A DNA stretch of 64,000 nucleotides from Opeltia flavorubescens (GCA_000442125.1 KE546969.1:1178001-1242000), one strand, 5' to 3'; positions 24,028 to 36,336 are shown, counted from the stretch's first letter. The notes: generated by a model not told the origin, from the sequence alone. Numbers and translations: made by a program.

Positions 24028-26620
24028 ATGCCATTCTTCAAGGAGTTGCGACGGAGGAAAACCAGTTCCAAATCCGTCAATACACCACCTAATGGCTCAA
24101 GTGCCTCGAACAAGTCCAATGGCACTGTCCCAACCACAAAGTCGTCCTCTACGCTCAGCTCTCTATACGGTTCCAATTCCACACCTGCTTCCTCCATTCA
24201 GCCCCATCAGTCTAGTCCAAACCTGACCATTGCAACGAGCAAATCTGGCAACACCATTACTCCACCGGTACAGCGTCCAGTCGCCCTCGGTCAAGGTATG
24301 GCAAGTAATAGGAATAGCGTTACTGTAGGTGCCCATACCTCTACGTTCGAGGCTTTGGTTGGGCTATGGTGACAGCTAATCCCGTCTACAGGGGCTGAGC
24401 ATTCTTCAGTCTGCTAACGGTGGACCGGCTTCAAAGGCTCCTACATCTACTTACGCTCCACACGTGCTGTCTATCACTGACAATTCATGGGTGCGTGCAG
24501 TCTTATCAGCCACGGCAGCGCTAAACCAACGCACCGACTAACGACTTGATAGGTAAACCAGAAGGTCCTCCTTGTCTATGGTCAGATAGCAGATCCCTCA
24601 CAGCAATCATTGGATGGGACATTGACAGTCTGTCACCACCAGGACAATTTCCCACCGACCGTGTGGCCAGTCTGTGACTCTCATTTCAAGGCCTTGGTCC
24701 ATCTATCTCCTGGCCCGAATCGCATCCGCTTTGACTTTGCTTCGCCCAAATTAACTACCAACAATTCCTCGATACCCGCCCATTCCTCTTGGATGAACAT
24801 CAATTTCCTCCCGGTGACGACATCACCACCTGTTCAATTGGTTATACTTTTAGGCAGAGATTCTGCGGGCACATTTGACGCAGTGCCGGAGCGGATACAT
24901 CGTGAAGGAAACGATCTCGACACTGCGATACGAAAATTTAAGATGGCGGCATACCTTTGGCAGGCTTTCACTGGCGAACAGATGTACCGTAATGGATTCG
25001 GCAGAAGATGTTTTCGCTTCGAGGAGGAATGGCAATCTGGTAGTTTAACCTTCCGGGATCGGGACTCCGGACAGATGAGAAGCGAGGCCAAAATACATGT
25101 CGTTCGTTCTGAAAAGACCGTGAAAGAGCTGAGGGCACTTGATTTAGCACAGCAGTACGATAAGGCTGCCCGGAAGGGCGATCTCTTCAGTATTGCCATG
25201 GAAGCTATAAAAGACCATTTCAAGCCTACTCAAGGCCAGAAACAATATGTCTCTGTACTCCTGCTTGATGCACATTGGGATACTACGGCAAAGACGATTA
25301 CAGGCCATGCTGCGCTTGGCGGTGGTTCTAGAGAAATCCAACTCGCTGTCTTTGGTTCTCAGGCTTTACAAAGTTACCCATCGTGTCTAGAGGATGTGGT
25401 ACCCGCTTTCACCGACTGCACACGGACGGACACGAGTTTTGTAGCCAACGATTGTAATGAGTCAGGGAGTAATTGGGAATCAGCGAACATTGGCATCGGT
25501 GCTCATCTTCATGAAACTGGTCATATGCTTGGATGTCCTCACCAAGAGTCCGGTATCATGCTTCGCGATTATGTTCGATTCAATCGTACATTCTCTTGCC
25601 GAGAGCCTTACTCGACAAGGACCAAATCTCCCGGTATGCGACTCTGCTTGCCCAAAGATGAATGCGGATGGCACAGACTTGATACCCTCCGATTCAGATA
25701 CCATCCATGTTTTCGTTTGCCGACAGATATTCCAACGAGTGGGGATGAAAGTGTTCGAGTATGGCCGGTCGACAGCGGAAAAGTTATCGTCACCGCTCCT
25801 ACCGGGATTGCTTTCGTGGAGATATTCACCGACAATGACAACATCTGCCATTCTTGGATTGAGTATGGAAATGGAGATGGCCTGTCTGGTGGTCCGCCTA
25901 GGCAGATTGTCCTCACGGAGAATGATATCAGAGCGCGTTTGGCTGACGACAAGAAAGTCAAGAGATTAAGGCTGTCAATTCATTCTGCTGGGCAAGGCAA
26001 TCATAACGTGGGGGACTTCGCTCAAGTGATGTCGAAATCATCCATTATCAAGCTACCAAACGGACAAATAGGTTTTAAGGGCAGCCAATTGGGAACCTCG
26101 CAACAGGCTGGGAGTCGCCCTGAGCAGGTCATACTTGAAAGTGCCATCAACCAGAAAAAGCTCCTTACGTCTATCAGGGTTTATCATGGCTTCGCGATAG
26201 ATGGAATTGAATTCTTTTACGAGGACCTGACTAGTCAGATCTTTGGTAAGCGAGGAGGTCAACCTGGCGGGAGTGAGTTTCTTCTTGGTATGTGTGTCTA
26301 ATTCGTCTCGCTGCTGCCAGCCTAGTGAACTGACCCTGCCAGATACTCGTAGGGGCGAGGTGATCATGGGATTTAATCTACGATCGGGGCTGTGGATAGA
26401 TGGTATCGAGATTTTAACGAGTTTGGGGCGAAGATCGGGAATTTATGGCAACCCGGTTGGTGGCTCAGGGTGAGTGAAATATCAGGCTGTCTTCGGAACA
26501 TGATGGCTAAGTTCACCGTCCAGATGCACTCTTATACCCCCTCGCGGCTACAGCATTGCAGGCGTTTCCGGATCATGTGCGGCATGGGTAGACGGATTCT
26601 CTCTCATCATCACACGATGA
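24028..26620 (+). CDS. Zincin-like metallopeptidase with C-terminal jacalin-like domain
   Basis: Five exons. Exon 1 (from 24028) is a Ser/Thr/Asn-rich head (FFKELRRRKTSSKS). Exon 3 (about 24552-26289) carries a beta-rich domain, then the catalytic site GAHLHETGHMLGCPH, an HExxH followed by a third histidine, and a conserved RFNRTFSCREPY. The end reads EVIMGFNLRSGLWIDGIEIL, then, after an intron, LIPPRGYSIAGVSGSCAAWV to the stop at 26620: a jacalin-like lectin fold as in the yeast protein YIL108W. The family is called a putative zinc metallopeptidase; its substrate is unknown. No signal peptide is seen, so it is probably cytosolic. The zinc ligands and glutamate are intact. Exon joins at 24327, 24491, 26289 and 26469 are in frame. 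Confidence 0.85.
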
Positions 26621-27276
26621 CAAACCATATACGGACATCGGCACCAATCACACTCTTTCCAGAGGCCTCCATTGGAGCAATAATCGTTTACGAGTCCGCA
26701 TTAGCGGGGGATTAATCCTAATGAAAACAAGTACATTTTGGCCAATTTGACCTGGAGTACAAGTGGATCATATTTTACTATTCGGAAAATACGTAGACGT
26801 AGAAGCACAACATAATGATTGGACACAATCACTCTTTCAGAAGATAAAAGAGAGAAAAAAGGAACTGAAGAGCTTATAATCTCAAGGGTTATGTTCAAAA
26901 CTTGAGGCAGCTGCTATCATGTCATATCCACGNGATGAAAAGGACGTGTCACATGTAATCGATGGTCGTTTTGCGCTTTATTGCGAGTCTGTAAGATGGA
27001 AGCGCAATCGAGGCAAGAATCGATAGTAGAACTGCGCCCCTTTCTCAACCTCGAAGATATATGTTCTGAAGCCTTTCCTTACCCACCATTGACATGCATT
27101 ACAAACAGGGAACAGCCTACTCGCGCCAGACAACCCAACCACCTAAACCTCGCTGATGCGATAAATAATGAGACCCTGTTATGAAATGCATCCTCTCAGC
27201 TGCAGCACAATCATACTAACGCCCAGCAAACAGTCTACAGTCTACAGTCTACGGTTTGCAAGCCTATGCGTGACCC
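26621..27276. other. Intergenic, convergent 3' ends
   Basis: About 650 bp; includes an ambiguous base at 26933 and a short tandem repeat of a 7-bp unit (listed separately). No gene. Confidence 0.45.
27231..27254. repeat. Heptanucleotide microsatellite (CAGTCTA)3
   Basis: Three head-to-tail copies of CAGTCTA, the last followed by a diverged CGG. It lies in the 3' intergenic space of the OSBP gene and codes for nothing. Confidence 0.8.
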
Positions 27277-29044
27277 TCAAGCTCCCATTATAGGGTTCTC
27301 CTCAAGTTGCCAGTTGCCCTCTTGCAAGCCCGTTAAAGCTCGCCGTCCCTCCTCGGATAGGTTGGGTTTCCCGTCGGGCATGAGTGCTTCCCTAAAGAAC
27401 CTCGGCCTCCACTCCGAGCCCTGGTCTTTGCGCGCCGTGGCCTTCTCGCGTTGCCGTTCCTCAAGCTCTTGTTTGAGTTTGGTGGCTTGGCCATATTGTT
27501 TGTTAACAATCGCTTCAGTGACGCCTAGCCAAAACCGGCGGCTTTCGTTGCTGAGCTGCTGACTCGCCGGTGGGATCACCTTCGGGATGGGCCATAAGGG
27601 ATTCAGGTCAATGAGAAGTTGCGGGTCCTTCGAGTGCACCGTCAGTTGCTGTTGCGCACAGGGACGTCAAATCAAAAAATAGATTGTCCACGATACCTTT
27701 TCATCCTTGAGCGTATAATGAATTTTATCCTGCCAACAACCTTCGAGTCTTGCAAGAACATCCTTCTCAGGGACATCTTTTATCTTGGATATATTGTCAT
27801 TATCTGGATCATAGCTGAAAACCGCACCCAGGACCCGATTCTGTGTCTTCCCAAGCCACCCTTCTTCAAGGTAATGCAGTATGACCTTTATCCTAGACTT
27901 GGGACATGTGATGTAGCATGTGTCTGCGACTGTGATGGAGAGTGATCCCCGTAGCATACCGGCCAAATTCGCTGCAGGGTGTGTAAGTCGATATTCCTCA
28001 TTGTCACGATGTTGAAGATTAATGAAGATGCCAAGATTGTGCACCCCTGGAACAACGCGAACACTCGTGCCGGTGAATTTGGCGCTCAATTGGTCAAATC
28101 CATATGCCGATATTCCTTTGACAGGGCAGTCCACCCAGAAGGCGGATACCGGAGGATGATGTGACGTTTGCTCGGTGATGTATGAAACTCGGACAGTTTT
28201 ACGGTCCGTGCTGACTTCTCCTGTTGCCGAGACCTTTGGGCCATTACCGACGATAGGAGGTGAGCTATCCTCAACCTCCCAGTTACACTATCACCGTTTA
28301 ATTGAAGCCGGGGCATTCGGTAACAAGGACTCGACATACCCTGAAAAATTCCCCGAGTGCAGAGTTGTAGGGTTTGCACGGTTTTCCCTTGACGTATTTC
28401 TAAAGCAGCTGTCAATGTCGACTATGCTGCGAATAACCCGACGACTCTCACTAGATCTTTGGTAAACCAGAATCGCAGAACAGCTAGCATACGCCCAAGC
28501 GCATCGTCGGAGTCTCCAATACTAATCCAAGCATGAGCGACATTTTCATTGAGGAACGTTAGGCTCACGCAATGAACGTCTCCGGTCGGTCAAGGTAGTT
28601 CCAGTATTCTGTCAAGTGATTAGCTACATTGCAAGCAATTGGCTCATGACTGAACTCCACTCAGAAGTGCAGCTTACCTAGATTAGGCGTTGGCTCGAGC
28701 AGCTGCGCAGGTAAAGAGAACCTGACAGAGGCGATGTCTGCAACACCAATGAATCTATATTGAGAGTCATTGGATTAGCATTGAGGTTCAGAAGTCACTC
28801 AACCCTAGACGTTTGCAGGCCGTCAAGGATATCCAAGCGGTTTAATATCAGCATCTAGAGCTACTGACTTTCGCAAAATACCAAGGAAAGTTCGCAGCTT
28901 GGAGCTATCGTCTGCCTTGTCCGAAACATAAGCTGTGGGTATGGAAGAAGTTGGTGCGTCGGCTGTCTCGACTGACGAGCGGGATGAAGGCGCCGGTGAA
29001 GCCGTGTCCTTGTTCGCAGGTGACCTTGTTGGAGTGGAAGTCAT
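27277..29044 (-). CDS. KES1: Oxysterol-binding protein (Kes1/Osh4-like)
   Basis: Sterol/PI4P exchange protein acting between ER, Golgi and plasma membrane. About eight exons from ATG 29044. A Ser/Thr/Pro-rich head precedes KLRTFLGILRKFIGVADIAS, then LLEPTPNLEYWNYLDRP, FIAIGDSDDALGRMLAVLRF and KYVKGKPCKPYNSALGEFFR. The hallmark fingerprint EQTSHHPPVSAFW comes next, then GISAYGFDQLSAKF and the C-terminal LIDLNPLWPIPKVIPPASQQ with EWRPRFFREA. There is no PH or ankyrin domain, so it is the short Osh4/Kes1 type. All histidines and lysines of the PI4P site visible in the fingerprint are present. In yeast Kes1 opposes Sec14, which is also encoded in this window (46.3 kb), but the two are far apart. 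A MITE lies 163 bp upstream of the start. Confidence 0.9.
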
Positions 29045-29206
29045 TACAAACAGCTTAAATTGATCGCAAGCGAACAATGCAAGGACCGTCTGTATTTGGC
29101 TGCTTGAGCACTTAGGTATGGCTCGATATGGACGACTCTCCGATGTATTAGTGACGTTGAGGGACAAGTTTAGATTAGATAAGCCTAGCGTTTCCCGCCA
29201 TCATAA

Positions 29207-29441
29207 CACGCGGGGTAAAAAATAATTTGGACACCAAAACTATTGCCCACCACATTGAAGCTACTTTCACCTCAGAAAATCGCGGGTTTTTACCAGCTAT
29301 ACATGTATTGGTTTACTGCATAGATTATAAAACTACTACCTTATTATTCCTCTACGCACCAGCCTATAATTGCAGTTTCTATAACGGCGGAAGTAACATG
29401 TTTAGAGGTTTTGGTGTCCAAATTATTTTTTACCCCGCGTG
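29207..29441. mobile_element. MITE-like non-autonomous DNA transposon
   Basis: A 235-bp AT-rich element with perfect 34-bp terminal inverted repeats at 29207-29240 and 29408-29441 (outer end CACGCGGGG, inner end GGACACCAAAAC). It is flanked by a 5-bp direct repeat CATAA at 29202-29206 and 29442-29446, read as the target-site duplication. The interior has no transposase; the open frame across it is not protein-like. Perfect repeats and intact duplications suggest a fairly recent insertion. The superfamily cannot be fixed from a 5-bp duplication alone. It sits just upstream of the OSBP gene, in the region shared with the CP2 factor gene. Confidence 0.85.
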
Positions 29442-29446
29442 CATAA

Positions 29447-31041
29447 CTCTAACATTTCGACCAATCGAATGTTATGTAATAGTTGCATCTATCACCTTAA
29501 GCTGATCAAAAGCCCGCGTCTTAAGATTCTCATCTTCATACATTTTGTCACGGAAAGTACAGTAAAATCGGCATAATCAGAGCCAGCACAATAATGAGAG
29601 TCGAGCAATATTCGTATTGGGTTTTCAATAACGAAAGAACCTATGTATCAATTATGCGGACCACTCTCTGGTATACTCATAGTGTCCTATCTTCTGATCA
29701 TGCTCAAAACGTATACCAGTTACAGGATGATCTTTGTGTATCATATTAAGAGAAGTGCACAGCGGCAAAAACGGAGGCACTTCGTACACATGGCTGCTCT
29801 GTGCGGAGCAATGACCGATGGATGACCTCAGAAAGGCAGAACTTCCGCATGACGCTAGGCTTTGATTATCATGTCTGACAAGCTAATTGAACGGCTGCTC
29901 GTCGCGCTAAGTACCCAAGAGTACCGCCAGCGATCATCCGCGGAAATGGAGCTTTAAGATGTTGTGACGAAAGCAACGACACCTGAGGTCAATCTTCTCT
30001 TCAAGCCTCTCGGCATGCTCTGGGGCAGCAGCTTACGTATCCTTTGCCACATGAGACGCGTCTCATGTGTCTAGATAACCGTTTCAGCTGGAGGAGTGAG
30101 GATGATACTGGGGGAGACGCTACAAGTAGAGGAAATTTCCAACAGACAGGTGTGGCTGTGTCCTGCAGGTGCCGACCCAATCTGATGGGTACAATTTCCT
30201 TCTCAAGCCGTAGTGGCCGCATGTAGCCCAGCGCAAATTAAATCGTCCCGCACTCGCCACTCGGCATGTCCTCCCAATGGCTGTACTCTTGCTCTCATCT
30301 CGGCTAGCAATCATAAGGATGACTTGGCAAACGGTGGTAGACTTAACGACATCCTCTAATTGACCTGGCGCCAAATCACGATCCCATCCGCAGAACCGTT
30401 GTCCAAAGCGCCGAAGGTGTCAGTTGCTGATTGCAGATTTGATTTGAGTTCACCCAGACTCCAGAGTCAGAAGCATGGTCATAGTATCTTACCAGGTACC
30501 ACGTTAGGTGCATCCTGCATTCTAAATAGCGCCCATTGCCGCTGTGGCTCACGACTTCGATTCCAATGCGGATCGGCTGGGCGTGAGCCACTGTTAATCC
30601 TCTTTCAGTCGGACTTTCTAACTAGCTTCTTGAACTACTGCATCCAAGTCGGCAGTCTGACGAATGCACGGAGCTCCTTCCGAGGGCGAAATGGGGGGAG
30701 TGATGGACGATCGTGAATCCAGATTGCTGCAGACCCTTGCAAATACTGCTCGGCATGAGGGGATCAACAGAGGCGGTGCACGCTTTGGTGTGGCGCTTGT
30801 GGAGCATGAAGCTATCGTGGTGGGCATTGGGTCGTGCAGATGAACCCTTGCTGCAGCCCGCAGGGTCTTATGACGCTACGAAGCTATTGGATTGGGTCGA
30901 CCCTTATTCCTCAGAAACAGAAACCTTTTACTTCGGGCGCTCTTCTCCTGCACCGCAAACTCCCACACAATACCACCGCCTCACCACACAGCCACATATA
31001 TGTGATCTTCTCACGACTTCAATCTCAGCTCCGAAGTTCCA
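29447..31041. other. Long divergent upstream region, no gene seen
   Basis: About 1.6 kb between the MITE and the first exon of the CP2 factor. Overlapping small open frames on both strands (for example 30360-30716 and 30376-30591) look like chance. A perfect 22-bp palindrome lies at 30048-30069. Long upstream regions are common for developmental regulators, so this may be the CP2 promoter and leader. Confidence 0.4.
30048..30069. repeat. Perfect 22-bp palindrome
   Basis: The sequence reads the same on both strands, centred on GAGACGCGTCTC between ATG and CAT arms. It could be a dimeric protein-binding site or chance. No similar copy was noticed elsewhere in the window. Confidence 0.7.
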
Positions 31042-33701
31042 ATGTTCCGAAACCGGTATGTTTAAACATTCGTCAATGTACTCTCTGCGTCGAATGTCCC
31101 GGTCTAGACTTGATCTCGACAAGCTGCTTGTCCAGAAATTGCTGACACGACATTGCGGTAAATAGGCGAAACTCACAAAAACCGCCAGAGGAGTTATATG
31201 TTGCCTTCAAGAACAAATATCCCGATGTTGGACCAGGCACGATAACGACTTCGTCGGCCGCGGCTTCCCAAAGCATTGCGGTACACTCCGGTCCTCTCTC
31301 CGACCCAATTATGGATCATAGGTAGGTTAACGTTCGATCTTCTTAATGTAAAGACCTTTTCGCCTCGTGAATGTATTCCTACAGGATCATCACTTTCGCA
31401 GGAGCTTTCGGTCGTCACCGTAGATGTGCGATTTTCACTTGGCTGACTCTCGCGATCTAGGCATTTTGGTAATATCGAGGACGTCAAAGCCCACGAGTCA
31501 AGNTTTCGAGCAGCGAACGAGGAATGGCGGTTAACACCGTCAATCATGGACGCCAATTCCTTCTCTTTTGCCTCGTTCGCCAACCAAGCTCCCGGATATT
31601 ATACACCTGCAACGGCTGGGACGAGTACATTCTACCACAACAAAGCTGGTGACCTCCATACGCCGAATATGGGTTTCCACCTTGGGACTCCTCTTAGTCT
31701 GCCTCATTCAGAAGGTCGCCATGATTCAGCCGGGGCCTTCGATATGCACGGTTTCCAGCCTAACTTCCTTGAATCTCATGGTTTTCAAGCGTCGAATCAC
31801 TTCGGCCCTCCGCAAACTTTTGCACCTAGTTCATTTCTTCATCAGGACTCTGCATTTGGAACCATGACCGGATCTACTGCCAATACACCTATGCAGCAGA
31901 CGATTCCTGGCAACCTCATGAACCAGCAAGCGAATGTCCTAGCCCTATCATCAAAAATGCTCAATCCAGCAGTACCTGAGTCAGGCTCCCTATCGAACAA
32001 TAAGTTAGTTTCTCCCGAGTTCCGTCAATTAAATGCCATTGACAATTATTGCACAGGTTTCGTTATCAAGCAACTCTCAATGCCCCTACTGCCATGATCA
32101 AACACGCAGATGAAATTCCCGTGACGTATCTAAACAAGGGTCAGGCGTATACGATTAGCATTGTTGACAATCTTGGCGTCATGTCTTCGCCAACTCAAGT
32201 GAGATACCGTACTGTTGTGCGTATCTCTTTCGAGGACCAGCAACAGAGACAACGACCCGCAGCCTGCTGGCAACTTTGGAAAGAAGGCAGGGGTCTAGCC
32301 GAAGCGCATCAGAGAGGCGGAAAACTCCAAGCCGTGGAGTATGTCGATCCTAATCAAGGCGCTGATACCCAGGCGAAACGCTTTCGGGTGGAATTGGAAA
32401 AATCCTCATTTGATTGCTTCTCTGTCACCTGGAGCCCTACGCAAGGCGCTACATCTGCCGAATGTTCTGTGGGAGTGCGCTTCAACTTCCTGTCAACCGA
32501 CTTCAGCCATTCCAAAGGAGTGAAAGGTATACCTGTCCGTCTGTGTGCGAAGACCGAAATCATCTGCCCAGGCACGCCAGACTCGCCACCTGGACCAATT
32601 TCCGAGGTGTGTTTCTGCAAGGTCAAATTGTTTNGGGATCATGGAGCAGAGCGAAAGCTTTCAAATGACATAGCACATATCAAAAAGAGCATTGAGAAAT
32701 TGAAGCAGCAAGTGAACCAAGTCGAGTCAGGAACCAAGGATCTTGGTAAACGTAAACGAAGCGGTTCGATGGCCAAGAGCGGTAGCAGTCGCCCAACTAA
32801 GGTGGCGAGACACAAAAGAACTTGGTCGCTCTCATCAGAAGGCTCTGTTGGCAGACCAGCTTTGGAGGAAGACCTTCATACGAAGCTTACGACACTGCAG
32901 AACATGTTCAGCTCCACCAGACCATACAGCTCGCTTTCCCTTCCTGGATACGAAGACGACGATCCTGACTTATATCCTGTCACGCTCCCAGGACAGCTGC
33001 CTCACTTGACGACTGGCAGAAATTTTGACAGAACGCTTTCTCAAGAACAGAAAGCCAGCGAAGCCACATCACCGACCAACTCGAGTGTTTCTCCGTCCAG
33101 CGATCACTCGACACGCGCTCCCGCACAACCTTCCAGGCAGCTCGATTTTTCCGAGATTGGTGGCGAGTCTCGGCTGCAAGATGAGTGGGAAACGTTCACG
33201 CATTTCACCGATACGGGTTTCCCTCAGCATGATCTCCAAGCGGTCGAAGCATTCCCAAACCCGAGCATGAAAGTCCAGCGCAGCCAGAGCACGACGGGTA
33301 TGCGCGAATGGGTCGATACCACAGGGGTAGATCCGGATTACAAAGCACCACCTGAACGGGCGAACAAACCGGTGGCCTGCATCTACGCGCTAATTAAGAC
33401 GCCATCGAGTCCGGCCAATGACGACTGCTATCAGGCTGTTTACTTGACAGAACGCAGCATCACGGAGCTGGTCAGCAAGCTTGCCATGAAGTGTGGGATC
33501 GAACCTAGTCGTATCAACCGTACAGTGCAGGTGAACCACAAGGGACTTAAAATCATGGTCGACAATGCAGTGGTTCGCGAGCTACCCGAGGGCCAGGATA
33601 TGGTCGTCGAGTTTTCGGAAAGTCGTTCAGAGATGGGATTGAAGCAGGAGCAAGCCTCGCCACTGAGCACGACGAACTTGGAGCTGCGCCTTCACTTTTA
33701 A
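31042..33701 (+). CDS. CP2/grainyhead-family transcription factor
   Basis: Four exons (31042-31055, 31166-31321, 31461-32003, 32057-33701) sum to exactly 786 codons (785 residues). The tiny 14-nt first exon encodes MFRN plus part of Arg; exon 2 gives QKPPEELYVAFKNKYPDVGP; exon 3 leads into EEWRLTPSIMDANSFSFASF and a Gln/Ser/Pro-rich activation-like region. The DNA-binding CP2 domain (about 240-420) has FRYQATLNAPTAMIKHADEI, VTYLNKGQAYTI, RVELEKSSFDCFSVTW and GVKGIPVRLCAKTEI. A Lys-rich basic stretch and a C-terminal ubiquitin-like oligomerisation region (about 690-770) follow. In fungi the family regulates cell-wall and conidial separation genes. Single ambiguous bases at 31503 and 32634 fall in exons. 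A later ATG at 31546 is possible, but the upstream exons read as coding. Confidence 0.87.
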
Positions 33702-35035
33702 GAAACAGGCTCGAGCAATTGTTAATTTTGTTACGTTGATACCCACTTCGCGCCTATTACGAAATCACGACCTACGTATCAAGGACACCATGGCTACCGG
33801 TGATCCTTTTTGGCTCAGATTGTAACAATTTTCCATTTGGCAACAAACGCGATAATTCTGATGACGGGGATGATATACGAGTCCTCGAAGTACGAATACC
33901 TAATTTATTTAGTCACGAATATGCACGAATTATATCCCACTCTCGTTCATCCAGGAAAAATGGGTAATAGGGGTAATATTGTTGATTTTCGTTGGGAGGA
34001 TTTCAAGCGTGGTTTTGGAGGCAGAATTCATGATACCCCTTGCCATGCGTCGGAACGACGTGGCACCATAAAATAGTACAAATGGATGATGATTATTTGG
34101 TTGGTCTTTGAATGCTTGTCACGGCATTTATTCTACCGGTGCATCTCATCGCGAAGACTTCTTATCTTCTCTCACCCTTAAGCAACCGAACTGTCTGGGA
34201 GTGAGCTGTCGTTCTTGGCTAAACCGTTGTATGACTTGTTACTAAAATAATCCCAGACCCGGGCCAACGGGTTTGCCAAGGGATCGGGCATGCAACAGAT
34301 TAGTGGAATGGAACTCGATGCCCCGCATGAGATCTGCGCGCACATGATTCCAGACCGAGGACCCCGTGGACCCTGATGTATCAAGGGTCGTCGTGGCATC
34401 CCTCGATTTCCGACCCAGTCTCAAACTAGAATACCATCGGACCTCTGACCATACTCTTACGGACGCAACGGATCTTAGTCGAGACTCTTGTCGTCACTTA
34501 GTCCACACATGCCATGCTGCCGCAAAGTACAAGTAGAATAACCCCGCTGTTACTCCATGGAGAGTATTTTCATGCATCTCGATGTGCCACACTTGCGGAG
34601 ATGTTGGCGAAAAACGAGGGTTTGCAATGGCCTAGACAGCACATCGACATTGGCGGCACAGGCCTTGTTGATCGTCGTTCGTGCTTGTGGCTGTGCTGAA
34701 TCCCGCCATGCGGTCATGCGTTCGGGACGGAGGGGAAAGGGAAGGGAGGCTGCAGGGTTTTGCATGAGGCTGGATCATTGGAACGGATGGATGCGGGTAT
34801 GAAAAATAACAAAAATAAAAATCTGTGTACCGGCATACAGCGTGATGTTGACCGACATCGACTGATGCAATCCTTTGGTTGATGTTTTCGTTTCTGGAGC
34901 ATGTTGGATTTGAGTGTACGAGAATCATCACTTACAGTTCCTCAACCGATCTGTCTCGTCAAAGTTAGGCGTTTCCCTCACAAGGAGAGTTACATTGATG
35001 AATTTATAGTGCCTACTCTATGATCACAAATTATA
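33702..35035. other. Gene-poor interval, 1.3 kb
   Basis: Lies between the stop of the CP2 factor and the stop of the LACTB2-like gene. The small open frames overlap in several phases (34514-34931) and show no domain. It probably holds the 3' ends of both genes. No repeat or RNA gene is seen. Confidence 0.4.
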
Positions 35036-36044
35036 TCAGATCATCGAGCTTGAGTTGTCATATATTTCCCATCGCTGACCGTCGGGACACTGCACAACCT
35101 TACCTTCCTCGGCCAACTTTTGTAGAATTTGAACTACACCGTGCGCTGCCGGCTCGTGGAGGTTCTCTGGGACGTCCTTGTAAATGATTTTCACAATCTC
35201 CATTGGCGTTCGGGCCGACATGCTTGTAGTCTTCCCGTCCTTAGGGTCAGCGTCATGTGTAGTTTCTCTCGCCTCCATCAAAATACGAAGAAGTTCTTGC
35301 TCTCGCTGTTGACGATGCTCTATGTATTCGCGGATGCGCCCTTTCCCATCTTTTACGACCGCTCCGTGGCCAGGATAAGCTTTACCTGTGAATTGCTCTC
35401 GCATCCGCCCAAGGCTCCTCATATACACCCTAAGGTCTTCGAAGACTGCTGTCCCATGGCCGAGTACGTTATCGCCGGTGAACATGGCATCTTCTTCTTC
35501 GAGCACGAACGCCATGTGGTCTACTGTATGGCCAGGACAATGGAAAGCACGGAGCGTCGCGCCATCAGTCTCGAACCTTTGGTCATTTTCTATGTGGAGC
35601 TGACCCTCAGCAGCACTGTGCTTGTGAATTTTGGCTTGAGGACAAAAGCGAAGAAGGTCGCTCACACCGCCGACATGATCAGGGTGCCAATGAGTTAGGA
35701 GAGCATCGGATATGGTGATATGTTCGGAAGCCAAGACAGATGACAATAGCTTAGACCAGCTGGGTCTTCCTTCACCAGTGTCGACCAGGATGCGCCGCGG
35801 CCCGTTACCGACAAGGTACGTGTTCGTCCCTTGTCACGTTCATGTTTCAGGGGGTTGAAGTCTACTGCGTATAATCTGTGGCATCATACCTTGTAGGGTG
35901 AACTGATTTGCAACTGATGTCAGCAGGATGACTGGTCGCTCCGGCGTCGCTATATCGTACTTTCCCAGGGTTGCCTCCTAGGATTCTCAATACTCGAGGG
36001 CTCAACCGCTCCACCTCTGGTAAGTGGATGAGGCTAGCTGCCAT
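35036..36044 (-). CDS. Metallo-beta-lactamase-fold hydrolase, LACTB2-like
   Basis: Three exons: 36044-35961, a 13-nt microexon 35902-35890 encoding FTLQ, and 35829-35036; total 296 residues. The start reads MAASLIHLPEVERLSPRVLR and the joined sequence FTLQGTNTYLVGNGPRRILV is typical of the family. The zinc motif is THWHPDHVGG, with further ligands in CPGHTVDH and FTGDNVLGHG, and the final histidine in YPGHGAVV. A C-terminal winged helix (about 220-290) ends with IYDNSSSMI. LACTB2 is an endoribonuclease in animals; fungal relatives also include thioesterases of polyketide clusters, but no polyketide synthase is nearby, so the housekeeping reading is preferred. All metal ligands are present. 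Confidence 0.87.
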
Positions 36045-36336
36045 GAATTTATAAGGCCAAGGATGTGATTTCTTAATGGCCGGTCAGTAAAAAAGAAGAC
36101 GTGGAAGACTCAAAGACTAGATTCCCCAGATCCTTAACGTCGGGACATTGCTGAACCTCGGCTCCGATTCCTTGGCATTGACGCAATGGTCTGGAGATAT
36201 GAGCTTTGCCTTCACATCGCACCGAGGTTTGCTGTATTATGGGCACTGATTTCACAGCGCCACGGCCGTTTGATATTGCAATCCAGCAGAGAATTTAGTT
36301 CGAGGCAAGATACTCTAATTCACATAGAGAAAAATC

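Noticed and set aside
29227-29505. 92-codon open frame across the MITE
   Set aside because: It crosses the right inverted repeat and leaves the element; the peptide has no domain. The element is non-coding.
30360-30827. Overlapping open frames on both strands upstream of the CP2 factor
   Set aside because: Mutual overlap in several frames with no recognisable motif; more likely leader or promoter sequence.
35129-35698. 189-codon plus-strand frame opposite the LACTB2-like gene
   Set aside because: The minus strand carries the full metallo-beta-lactamase motifs; the plus frame is its shadow.
35036-36044. Metallo-beta-lactamase gene as a polyketide thioesterase
   Set aside because: No polyketide synthase nearby, and the C-terminal winged helix and FTLQGTNTYLVG start fit the LACTB2 type better.
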